Assembly: GCA_947451045.1 (NCBI GenBank)
Contig: CANFXM010000008.1
Location: forward strand, 1 to 38,676
Source of the DNA: Actinomycetota bacterium
Lineage (GTDB): Bacteria; Actinomycetota; Actinomycetes; Nanopelagicales; Nanopelagicaceae
DNA: 38,676 nucleotides
Reading direction: 5' to 3'
The notes beneath the pieces are model-generated. The model saw only the letters and a list, made by a program, of their open reading frames with translations. It did no database searches and was not told the DNA's origin. Below, in pieces: positions 15,506 through 23,350 of the stretch. Position numbers and translations under genes: made by a program. Numbering within the stretch: position 1 is the first letter of the stretch; the number at the start of each line of letters is the position of its first letter.

Positions 15506-17881
15506 CTACACATTCAAACTAAGGGCAGCTAATGCGCCGTTGACGATTGAGCCTGAATCAAGATCATGAATTTTATAGAGATCTTGAATTGTTCCTGATT
15601 GACCGAATGTATCTACACCCATTGCAACTTGTGGCATGCCCAGTGCTGAACCAAGCCATGCCATTGCATGTGATGCACCATCATGAATCGAAACAATTGG
15701 TGCGCGTTCTGTAAATATTGGACGCAAGGCGCCAGGGAAAGAAGGAGTACTTGCAGTGCGAATTCCTTGTTTCAAAGTGCGCTGCCAACTTCCATACAAG
15801 CGGCCAGGTGAAGTTATATCTACAACATGTGCAATAACTCCTTCACTTGCTAATTCCTTTGCTGCCTCTAGTACTTCAGGCATAACTGCACCTGTTCCAA
15901 CAAGGTGTACAACAGGCGCGTTTGTATCTTCAATTGTTACGCCCGCAGTATTGCGCCCATCTACTAAGCGATAAGCCCCAGCAAGTACTTGCGAACGAAG
16001 AAGTGCTTCACCTAAACGCTCGCGTGCATCATTGAATGGTGTTTGATCAATGGGACGCGTTGTAAGTCGGAAATAGAAGGCCAATTCACTTGGTCGCAGA
16101 TCGGGAGTTGTATCGCTCTTGCTACCCGCAACGTGTGCAACAGCGTCGCACAGCATCCAATCAAGTGCTTGGGCATATGCAGGTTCCATAAGAACAACAC
16201 CTGGTAATTCCATACCCACTGATGGCGTAATTGTTGACTGGTGGGCACCACCTTCTGGCGCAAGAGTTACGCCCGATGGTGTTCCCGTAATAATAAATTT
16301 TGCACCCGAATAAACGCTATAGATAAAAGCATCAAGGCCGCGCAAAACAAATGGGTCATACACAGTGCCGATAGGAATCAAAGGTTGATTGGAATGGTCG
16401 TATGAAAGTCCGAGCATTCCAAGGAGCATAAATAAATTCATTTCACTGATGCCAAGTTCGATGTGTTGTCCTGTTGGACCTTCAGCCCATTTGAGAATTG
16501 GATCTTCATTCCATCGACGCAATTCTTTTGGATGAAATACACCAGCACGGTTGATAAATCCGCCTAGGTTTGTCGAAGTTGCAACATCGGGTGCCGTTGT
16601 TACTAGATATGGACGAATCGCTTCATCACGACTAATTTCGCTAAGGACTCGACCAAATACTTCCTGAGTTGAAATTGTTCCTGTGCTCTTCACATTCGTA
16701 GTAATGGGAATGACGGCGCTTATCTGCGCAACGGGTTCAGGGCGCTTGAGTGCTGCGCTGCGAAGTGCAAGGAATTTGCCAGCATCGGTTGTGAGATCAA
16801 AGCCATCCCACTCATTTTCAGGCGTGCGTCCTAATTCTTTGCGTAAAACATTGATTTGCTCAGTAGACATTTGTGCAGAGTGATTACGTGGGTCTCCAGC
16901 CATTGGAAGCCCCCAACCCTTTACCGTGTATGCAAAAACAACACTTGGTCGATCGGTTACGCCATCACACTCTTGGAAAGTTTCAACAAGGGATTCAATA
17001 TTGTGTCCACCGAGGTCACTAATAATTTCAAAGAGTTCAGTATCGCTATAACGCTTAAGGTGTTCTTCTACTCCTTTTGGTGCGCCATCGAGAAAGCGAG
17101 CACGAAGCTCTTCTATCTTCTGACCATATAAGGATTGATATTGCTCATTAGGAATATCGTCAAACCATTGTTTGAAAGATTCGCTACCCGCAACTGCAAA
17201 AGCCTTCTTGAGCTTAGAACCGTATTTAACTTCTGCAACGTGCCAACCAGCTGCTTCAAATTGTGCGCGCCATTGCGCGATACGAATACCTGGAATAACG
17301 CGGTCCAATGATTGACGATTGAAGTCGACAACCCACATAACATTGCCAACACCATCTGTTGCAGGATCTGCGACCGCTTCCCAAATATTTCCTTCATCTA
17401 ATTCAGCATCTCCGATGAGAGCGATAAAGCGTGAATGTGGACGCGCACCAAAATGGGCATCAACATAGCGACGAGCAACTCCTGCAAAGAGTGGGGCCGC
17501 AGCACCTAATCCAACTGAACCTGTAGAAAAATCGACGGTATCTGGATCCTTGGTACGTGATGGATAACTTTGTAACCCACCCGCGCTGCGAAGTGATGTC
17601 AGGTATTTCTTATCCAAGTTTCCAAGTAGGTATTGAATTGAATGAAATACCGGTGATGAGTGTGGCTTCACACTCACACGATCATTGGCATCGAGATGGT
17701 GAAAATAAAGTGAGGTCAATATCGAGATCATCGATGCGCTTGAAGCCTGATGACCACCAACTTTAATTCCATCAGTATTAGGACGATCATGGTTTGCATA
17801 ATCAATCATGCGAACCGTGAGCCAAAGCGTGCGAGTTTGAATCTCTTCGAGTATCGCTAAATCTTTTTCAGAGATACTCAT
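15506..17881 (-). CDS. AceE-like thiamine-diphosphate-dependent 2-oxoacid dehydrogenase E1 component
   Basis: 791 residues. The layout is of homodimeric AceE/transketolase: an N-terminal diphosphate-binding domain with VGGHQASSASMISIL (41-55), the metal/ThDP motif GDAELDEGNIWEAV (157-170) ending in Asn188 (VDFNRQSLD). A central pyrimidine-binding domain has the conserved Glu in LGISEMN, and a C-terminal transketolase-like domain carries VVHLVGTGAVMPEVLEA. It is about 100 residues shorter than E. coli AceE. The family decarboxylates pyruvate and passes the acyl group to an E2 lipoyl protein, not found here. Its place directly before prpBCD suggests pyruvate (product of PrpB) or 2-oxobutyrate (giving propionyl-CoA) as substrate; sequence alone does not decide. 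It lies 2 nt after the PLP gene and 9 nt before prpB. A general transketolase is less likely given the AceE-like N-terminus. Confidence 0.82.
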   Translation of the reverse strand: MSISEKDLAILEEIQTRTLWLTVRMIDYANHDRPNTDGIKVGGHQASSASMISILTSLYFHHLDANDRVSVKPHSSPVFHSIQYLLGNLDKKYLTSLRSAGGLQSYPSRTKDPDTVDFSTGSVGLGAAAPLFAGVARRYVDAHFGARPHSRFIALIGDAELDEGNIWEAVADPATDGVGNVMWVVDFNRQSLDRVIPGIRIAQWRAQFEAAGWHVAEVKYGSKLKKAFAVAGSESFKQWFDDIPNEQYQSLYGQKIEELRARFLDGAPKGVEEHLKRYSDTELFEIISDLGGHNIESLVETFQECDGVTDRPSVVFAYTVKGWGLPMAGDPRNHSAQMSTEQINVLRKELGRTPENEWDGFDLTTDAGKFLALRSAALKRPEPVAQISAVIPITTNVKSTGTISTQEVFGRVLSEISRDEAIRPYLVTTAPDVATSTNLGGFINRAGVFHPKELRRWNEDPILKWAEGPTGQHIELGISEMNLFMLLGMLGLSYDHSNQPLIPIGTVYDPFVLRGLDAFIYSVYSGAKFIITGTPSGVTLAPEGGAHQSTITPSVGMELPGVVLMEPAYAQALDWMLCDAVAHVAGSKSDTTPDLRPSELAFYFRLTTRPIDQTPFNDARERLGEALLRSQVLAGAYRLVDGRNTAGVTIEDTNAPVVHLVGTGAVMPEVLEAAKELASEGVIAHVVDITSPGRLYGSWQRTLKQGIRTASTPSFPGALRPIFTERAPIVSIHDGASHAMAWLGSALGMPQVAMGVDTFGQSGTIQDLYKIHDLDSGSIVNGALAALSLNV

Positions 17882-17883
17882 TG

Positions 17884-19029
17884 CTATTTGAATTCTTTGC
17901 GCACCGCTGCAACTAATGCCTCATAGTCAGCAGGGGTGTTATAGAGCTGTCCAGAGATGCGCATGAAATATTGATCGCATGCAGTTGTAATAGGTACTTC
18001 GATTTTGTGAACTTCTGCAAAGCGACGTTGAAGTGCAATACAACCTTCACGACCACCATCCATTTTATGAAGGCGGACAACTCCCAGTGGTAATTCTTCT
18101 TCGCGCAATTCATCTTTTCCAACACCTAGTTCAGCCATTACTAAATCGCGGCCATAACGCATGCGCGCAGTATTAGCGGCGCGCACCCTCTGCCATCCAA
18201 TGGCAGAATAAAAATCAATAGCTGCAGGTGCTGCTAGCCATCCACTCAAATCAACTGTACCCAGCATGTCCCACGGCAGTGGATAATTTTCGTGATCTTG
18301 CCAAGAAACAATCAGCGGGCGCATCACATCATGCCAGCGCGCAGCTATTCGATAAACACCGCAACCCAGTGGAGCAGATGCCCACTTATGTAGATTGCCA
18401 AACCAAAAATCTGCATCCAATTTATCAAGATCTAATTCAAAGTTACCTGGGGTGTGCGATGCATCAACTGCGATTGCAACACCACGTTCACGACATAGAT
18501 CACTCAATGCTTGTACTGGGAACGTGCGCGCAGTTGCAGACGTAACATGATCGACAACAAACATACGAGTTCGAGGAGTCAACGCCTTTTCTACAAGTGT
18601 GACAACTTCTTCATCTGTTGCAAGACGAGGGATCACAACCTCGATCATTTTTCCGCCAGCTGCTTCAACAGCTCGCTTCACCGCGTACATGACTGCGCCA
18701 TATTCGTGGTCTAAAACAATTGCTTCATCGCCTGCTTTGAAAGGAAAGCCTCGCATTGTTGTGCTGGCAGCCTCAGTAGTATTTCGAACTAAAGTAATCT
18801 GATCTGGCTTCTGATTCAGGAAGGCAGCAACCTTTGCGCGTGCATCTTGAACCTCGGCCATTGCGTGCCGTGCAAAAAACTTAACTGTATTGAGTTGAAC
18901 ACGATCTTGAATTGCACGCTGTGCCTCTTGTACAACTGTTGGTACTGAACCAAATGATCCGTGATTACAGTGATGAACACCCTCTTCCAACTTCCAGGCT
19001 GATTTATATTCTTGAAGATCAAACTCCAT
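17884..19029 (-). CDS. Class V PLP-dependent enzyme (isopenicillin-N-epimerase-like)
   Basis: 381 residues from ATG 19029. A longer open frame reaches 19146, but the extra 39 residues lie inside the upstream permease gene, lack family similarity, and the ATG at 19029 sits 2 nt after that gene's stop, so the shorter form is taken. Fold-type I features: HCNHGSFGSVP (20-30), VRNTTEAAS phosphate-binding segment (81-89), Asp189 and His192 in VDASHTPG, and the PLP lysine Lys215 in GNLHKWASAP. The closest family I recognise is CefD-like epimerases and related cysteine/amino-acid lyases; the reaction is unknown. The position between the transporter and the E1 gene suggests it converts the imported compound, perhaps by removing nitrogen or sulfur to give a 2-oxoacid. 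That is inference. Confidence 0.8.
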   Translation of the reverse strand: MEFDLQEYKSAWKLEEGVHHCNHGSFGSVPTVVQEAQRAIQDRVQLNTVKFFARHAMAEVQDARAKVAAFLNQKPDQITLVRNTTEAASTTMRGFPFKAGDEAIVLDHEYGAVMYAVKRAVEAAGGKMIEVVIPRLATDEEVVTLVEKALTPRTRMFVVDHVTSATARTFPVQALSDLCRERGVAIAVDASHTPGNFELDLDKLDADFWFGNLHKWASAPLGCGVYRIAARWHDVMRPLIVSWQDHENYPLPWDMLGTVDLSGWLAAPAAIDFYSAIGWQRVRAANTARMRYGRDLVMAELGVGKDELREEELPLGVVRLHKMDGGREGCIALQRRFAEVHKIEVPITTACDQYFMRISGQLYNTPADYEALVAAVRKEFK

Positions 19030-19031
19030 GA

Positions 19032-19856
19032 CTATCCCTTCACTATTCCAGCAGAGAGTCCTGAAATCATGAATTTGGACATCAGACCAAACATCACAAC
19101 AGTAGGAATAATTCCGATCATGACTGAGGCAGCGAGTCCGCCCCATTCAATGTAATACGCACCAATGAAGGAACGCTCAGCAACTGGGAAGGTTTTATTT
19201 CCATCGGAGTCAATAAGAACCATCGCTAAGAAGAGTTCATTCCAACATTGCACAAACGCGAATATGAAGGTCGCTGCAATACCTGGGAGGGCAACTGGGA
19301 AAACAACACGGAAGAGTGCAGTAAAACGATTACATCCATCAATCAATGCTGCCTCATCGAGTTCAGGCGGGATGCGCTGTAAGAATCCTCGAAGCATGAT
19401 GGTTGCAAAGGGCACCATTGCTCCTACATAGCAAAGGATAAGTGCATAGAGAGTATTGAGAAGATGTACTTTGCTCAGCAATAAATATAGCGGAGCAAGT
19501 GCAATGAGACCTGGAATCATCTGCGTAATAAGAAAGACAAGCATAATCTGTGACTTGCCCTTGAATTTGTATCGAGCTAAGGCATATGCGCCAAGTAAGC
19601 CAATAAAAATTACAAAAGCAGAAGCCGCTAGCGAAACAATAAAGCTGTTTCGAATATATGTACCAAATGCATACTGCTTGAAGAGTGTGCGGTAGCTGTC
19701 CAGGGTTGAATTTGAATGAGGGTAATAGAACTTTTTGGTAACTTCACGGACTGGACGAATTGAAGTAAGTGCCATCCAGTACAGTGGGAAAACAGTAAAA
19801 ATAAACCAAATTGAAAGTACTGCAACCTTCGTTGCTTTTCCTAAAGTCTTAAACAT
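19032..19856 (-). CDS. ABC transporter inner-membrane permease, MalG/UgpE type
   Basis: 274 residues with about six membrane segments. The first follows a short basic N-terminus (IWFIFTVFPLYWMAL, about 17-31). The cytoplasmic EAA loop that contacts the ATPase is at about 167-192: DEAALIDGC ... FPVALPG. It is the second of two CUT1-family carbohydrate-importer permeases and forms a heterodimer with the product of 19860-20783. The gene starts 3 nt after that gene and ends 2 nt before the PLP enzyme start, so the importer and the catabolic genes are transcribed together. No ATPase gene is present; CUT1 systems often share one MsmK/MalK-type ATPase encoded elsewhere. Confidence 0.93.
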   Translation of the reverse strand: MFKTLGKATKVAVLSIWFIFTVFPLYWMALTSIRPVREVTKKFYYPHSNSTLDSYRTLFKQYAFGTYIRNSFIVSLAASAFVIFIGLLGAYALARYKFKGKSQIMLVFLITQMIPGLIALAPLYLLLSKVHLLNTLYALILCYVGAMVPFATIMLRGFLQRIPPELDEAALIDGCNRFTALFRVVFPVALPGIAATFIFAFVQCWNELFLAMVLIDSDGNKTFPVAERSFIGAYYIEWGGLAASVMIGIIPTVVMFGLMSKFMISGLSAGIVKG

Positions 19857-19859
19857 TGT

Positions 19860-20783
19860 CTATCCCTCTGACTCTTCTTCAAGGCGAGTAGCCAAGAGAT
19901 AAAAAATTGTGAATATGAAAAGTACGCCCAGCATGATGAGACCTAGCGCTGAGCCACTTCCCCAATCTTGATCGTAAGTAATTTTCTGCACTAGCCAGGA
20001 GGAAAGAATATGAGTTTGCTCGTTTGGTCCACCACTTGTCATACCAAAAATAATGTCAGGAAAATTTGTGATCCAAATGATTCGCAGAAGTACTATCAAA
20101 ATCAGTGTTGGACGAATGTAGGGGACAATTACTAAAAAAAGAGCTTTCGCTTTTGAACAACCATCGAGTTCAGCTGCTTCCAAAATTTCATGAGGTACGC
20201 CTTGTAGCGCTGCCAAAATCATGATTACAAAGAATGTAACCCCGTACCAAATATTTGCGATGATCACAGCTGCCATAGCCCAGTTGGGATTAGATAGCCA
20301 AGGGATAGGTTTTGAGATCAAATGAGTCTTGAGCATCATGTCGTTGAGGACGCCAAGGCTGTCATCGAAAATCCATTTCCACACAAGCCCCATAAGAAAA
20401 CCAGAAAGTGCCCACGGAATAAAAATGATGCCTTGGTAGAGACCCGAGAATCGAAATTTAGATTTCAGGTAGAGAGCTAAAATAAAACCGATGGTGAATT
20501 GGAAAAATAGTGAAACTGTTACCCATAAAACTGTATTTTGAATAATTCGATGAAAATGTAAATCTTTAAAAATCTCTCTAAAGTTTGTAAATCCATTATA
20601 AAAAATGTGGCCTTGATCAAATAACTTGTAATTCTTGAAAGACATATTTGCTGTTGCAAAAACAGGATAATAAATAAAAATCGCGACAAGAATGAGTGCT
20701 GGAATTAGAAACCAAAGAGGGGCGAGAATATTGTGACTCTTCTTTCCATCTTTGCGAACTAACTTGTGTATCGAGGCCGCCAT
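19860..20783 (-). CDS. ABC transporter inner-membrane permease, MalF/UgpA type
   Basis: 307 residues. The N-terminus is cytoplasmic and basic, followed by a first span (LWFLIPALILVAIFIYY, about 23-39) and five more. The EAA loop is at about 202-224 (LEAAELDGC ... IVPYIRP). Size and order match the first permease of CUT1 sugar importers. ATG 20783 is preceded by AGGAG (CAGGAGCAATTCCGC before the start). A strong stem-loop separates it from the solute-binding protein gene. The substrate cannot be read from the permease; sugars, glycosides or glycerol phosphates are family possibilities. Confidence 0.93.
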   Translation of the reverse strand: MAASIHKLVRKDGKKSHNILAPLWFLIPALILVAIFIYYPVFATANMSFKNYKLFDQGHIFYNGFTNFREIFKDLHFHRIIQNTVLWVTVSLFFQFTIGFILALYLKSKFRFSGLYQGIIFIPWALSGFLMGLVWKWIFDDSLGVLNDMMLKTHLISKPIPWLSNPNWAMAAVIIANIWYGVTFFVIMILAALQGVPHEILEAAELDGCSKAKALFLVIVPYIRPTLILIVLLRIIWITNFPDIIFGMTSGGPNEQTHILSSWLVQKITYDQDWGSGSALGLIMLGVLFIFTIFYLLATRLEEESEG

Positions 20784-20828
20784 TGCGGAATTGCTCCTGT
20801 CGCTTATGAAAATTGAAAGTAGTAGGAA

Positions 20829-20858
20829 CGGTGGCTAACCCTTAAGGATTAGCCACCG
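20829..20858 (-). terminator. Intercistronic stem-loop between binding protein and permease genes
   Basis: A perfect 10-bp stem (CGGTGGCTAA / TTAGCCACCG) with a 10-base loop lies in the 112-nt gap after the solute-binding protein. On the transcribed strand no T-run follows, so it is more likely a partial attenuator or a 3' stabiliser of the binding-protein mRNA, as in malE-malF, than a full terminator. The result would be more binding protein than permease. Confidence 0.65.
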
Positions 20859-20895
20859 CCCGTAAACGTCTGAATTAATTATTCAGCGCGATTTA

Positions 20896-22257
20896 CTACT
20901 TCTTGTAAGGATTGATGCACTTTGTATCCCAGAATGTTGCCCAAGATTTGAGCGCATCTGTTGTAGTAAGTGAACCTGCATACATTGCCTGCATGTCCTT
21001 ATCAGCTTGAGTGAAGAACTCGCCGTAGCAAGTTTGAGCTACATCGGAACCATCTAGCTTGAGCTCCTTTGGATCTTTACCGATCTTGTCGAAGATAGCC
21101 CATGCACCAGTCTTGAAGAATGGATCTGTTGAAGCTGTCTTTGTTACAGGTCCTACGCCATATGCACGAGCAAAGATTGATGCTTGTGGATCTGTTGTAA
21201 GGAAGTCAACGAAGTTAGCTGCGATGTTCTTGCACTTTGAAGACTGTGCAACTGACCATCCGCCACCGCTAACATCTTGTGCTGAGTAACCTGTTGGGCC
21301 CTTTGGCATTTGAGCCAAGAACCACTTACCACTTGTAAATGGTGCGTACTTATCTTCAACCATTTGGATAACTTCGTTATCTTGAATCAAGTAATTAGCT
21401 GTTCCATCAATGAAGCCCTGAACCATTTCTGGGTATCCCCATGCAACAGATGCTGCAGGTGATGCGTCATGCCAAATCTTCATCATCAGATCTAGTGCAT
21501 CTTTTGACTTTGGATTATTGAACATGCTGGTCTTTGTGCTCTTGTTCCAGTATCCACCAGAGTTTAGGTCTGGCGCGTTGTATGCACGGATAATGAATAC
21601 AGCTTGAGTAAATGATGCACGTGCTCCACGCATTGCATACATCGATGATGTTGCAGTGTTTGTTGACTTTGCATCATAAATGTCTTGCCATGTGGCAGTT
21701 CCAGCTTTGATCTTTGCGAGAATTGCTGGAACAGCAGTCAATGCACCTGGACGAACGAATGCAGACTTTGTGTAGTAACCGTTTGGCACCATATATGTAG
21801 TGTTCTTACCGAACAAAGTTGCTTGGAACTTGGAATAGTCAGTAAGACCTGCCCAGCCCTTTGTCTTTGAGAAATATGGATAAATATTTGCAATCTGCTT
21901 TGCAGACATAGCTTGGCCCAAGATTGCTCCAGCTGGCTCAACAATGTCTACGTTCTTAGCTTGTAGAAGTTGTGTGATCTTTGCTGGTGAATCTGCTTGT
22001 GATGGAGAAATGATTTCTACCTTCACACCAGGATTCTTGGATTCAAATTGACGTGCATATGCGTTTAGCAGTGGTGTACGAGCTGGTCCCGCGAAGTATT
22101 CGATGAGACGAACTGTTACTGGCTTTGCCTTTGTAGGCGCACAGTTCCATGTTGCATCTGTCGCCGCTGAGCTTGAGCCCATTGTTAGAACGCTAAGTGC
22201 GAGAGCTACTGTTGTTAGAACAGCGGCACTCTTTCGTGTAGCGAGTTGCTTGATCAA
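20896..22257 (-). CDS. ABC transporter extracellular solute-binding protein, CUT1 type
   Basis: 453 residues. The N-terminal signal peptide (MIKQLATRKSAAVL ... SSSAA, about 1-32) has no lipobox cysteine, unusual for a Gram-positive binding protein. The mature sequence follows the family-1 pattern: VRLIEYFAGPARTPLLNAYA, a KNPGVKVEIISPS strand, then GTANYLIQDNEVIQMVE and GGGWSVAQSSKCKNIAANFV. That fits a periplasmic-type Venus-flytrap protein for sugars or related compounds. The start is TTG at 22257 with AGGGGG six to seven bases upstream; no in-frame ATG fits the signal peptide better. It is the promoter-proximal gene of the eight-gene unit ending at prpD. The ligand is unknown. Confidence 0.92.
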   Translation of the reverse strand: MIKQLATRKSAAVLTTVALALSVLTMGSSSAATDATWNCAPTKAKPVTVRLIEYFAGPARTPLLNAYARQFESKNPGVKVEIISPSQADSPAKITQLLQAKNVDIVEPAGAILGQAMSAKQIANIYPYFSKTKGWAGLTDYSKFQATLFGKNTTYMVPNGYYTKSAFVRPGALTAVPAILAKIKAGTATWQDIYDAKSTNTATSSMYAMRGARASFTQAVFIIRAYNAPDLNSGGYWNKSTKTSMFNNPKSKDALDLMMKIWHDASPAASVAWGYPEMVQGFIDGTANYLIQDNEVIQMVEDKYAPFTSGKWFLAQMPKGPTGYSAQDVSGGGWSVAQSSKCKNIAANFVDFLTTDPQASIFARAYGVGPVTKTASTDPFFKTGAWAIFDKIGKDPKELKLDGSDVAQTCYGEFFTQADKDMQAMYAGSLTTTDALKSWATFWDTKCINPYKK

Positions 22258-22310
22258 GTTATTCCCCCTATATAGATGAATATCTCGCCACCTGCTCGAG
22301 ATTGAAAGTT

Positions 22311-22343
22311 AGGCTATTGAAAAGCGCATTTACTTGCAAGCAA
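22311..22343 (-). promoter_or_regulatory. Putative promoter and operator of the importer-prp operon
   Basis: On the minus strand: TTGCAA (22339-22334), 17 bases, TAGCCT (22316-22311), about 54 bases before the TTG start. The 35 hexamer is inside a small palindrome, TTGC-AA-GCAA (plus strand 22334-22343), which could be a repressor site. No regulator gene is adjacent. The rest of 22258-22499 shows nothing else I can support apart from a TAACG direct repeat near 22361-22376. Confidence 0.4.
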
Positions 22344-22499
22344 TTTGCGAATAAATTTTGTAACGTCTCGATAACGATTGCCACGTTGGGTGAATAGGCA
22401 GAGTGATTGATTCTCGATTATTTGCTCATTTGATGAGTGAAAAAGGGAAAATGGACATCTTCATCCATAGGAGTTTCCCCACGAACGGTATCTATGCGC

Positions 22500-23282
22500 T
22501 CACGTGTCGCAGGCAATCCCATTTTTGTCACGATCTAATCCTGCATTTATTTCATAGAGTCCTGGATTCGTTGCTCGTCGAATAGGTGCAACACCTGCTG
22601 CCTTTGCCGCGGCGCAATTCGCAAATTTGAAAACAGCTTTGCCAGTTGGAGTTGGACTCTTTTTAGCGGTGACTTTCGTATTAAAAACAACGGTTACTGC
22701 AGAGCTCTTACATTCTTTTACTTTTGCACTTAGTACCAAAGCTTCTGCGCTGTCAACGGTTAATTGATAACGAGACTTAATTGATATCCAATCGGAAATA
22801 TATGTACATACTCCTTTGGGAGGTAGCCATTCTGCTGGATCTTGATCACCCTTGCTTCTATTTTCTCCTAGTGATACCGCCACCAGTGTTCGTGGATTGC
22901 TGAGGTCGTTTGCATACGCTCCGCGTTTAGCCGGAGTCCATGCCCACGCACCTGATTTCCATGCTTCCGAAAGTGGAACAACATGATCAATATCTAATGC
23001 TGAAGCTTTTGTAACTTTTACTCCATCGTAGGGACTAATCCACGTTCCACCGGTAAGCACACAATTCTTACCAATTGTTGGTTTAACAATTGCTTCTTGA
23101 ATCAAAACTTCAGCGCGGGTGTTACAACCATTTGAGTCAGCATCTATCCAAAGTTTGAACAGTGCTCTTTCGTATCCACCAACGTGGTCTGTTGCAATAG
23201 CTAGTTGATAGGTATCTCCGTGAGATGTGGGCACCGATAGCGCAAGGAAGATCGAGATAAGTGAGACCAACTTTTTCGACAT
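22500..23282 (-). CDS. Secreted HNH endonuclease with C-terminal Excalibur calcium-binding domain
   Basis: 260 residues. Signal peptide about 1-22 (MSKKLVSLISIFLAL ... SHG). The central HNH domain is of the DUF1524/GmrSD-C type: ALDIDHVVPLSEAWKSGA with Asp97, Asp99 and His100, then NDLSNPRTLVAVSL (Asn129) and ENRSKGDQDPAEWLP (Asn141, Lys144). Cysteines at 53/74 and 159/191 could form disulfides outside the cell. A short Lys/Pro linker leads to an Excalibur domain (about 218-259: FANCAAAKAAG ... LDRDKNGIACD) with the calcium loop DRDKNG. The expected activity is nonspecific DNA or RNA cleavage outside the cell, for nutrient scavenging or defence. It is divergent from the GH3 gene; start ATG 23282. 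Confidence 0.9.
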   Translation of the reverse strand: MSKKLVSLISIFLALSVPTSHGDTYQLAIATDHVGGYERALFKLWIDADSNGCNTRAEVLIQEAIVKPTIGKNCVLTGGTWISPYDGVKVTKASALDIDHVVPLSEAWKSGAWAWTPAKRGAYANDLSNPRTLVAVSLGENRSKGDQDPAEWLPPKGVCTYISDWISIKSRYQLTVDSAEALVLSAKVKECKSSAVTVVFNTKVTAKKSPTPTGKAVFKFANCAAAKAAGVAPIRRATNPGLYEINAGLDRDKNGIACDT

Positions 23283-23304
23283 GCTAAAGAGTATCCCCTA
23301 GAAT
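23276..23304 (+). promoter_or_regulatory. Putative promoter of the GH3 gene
   Basis: TCGACA (23276-23281), a 17-base spacer and TAGAAT (23299-23304) place transcription start near 23311, leaving a leader of about 40 bases with AAGGA before ATG 23351. The 35 element overlaps the first codons of the divergent nuclease gene. Confidence 0.5.
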
Positions 23305-23350
23305 CTACTCCGCGAGCTTTCAAAATAACTCCCAAATACTAAGGAATGAC

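Noticed and set aside
19030-19146. N-terminal extension of the class V PLP enzyme frame (39 residues)
   Set aside because: It lies inside the permease gene in another frame, is Cys/Trp-rich unlike the family, and the ATG at 19029 fits the operon spacing.
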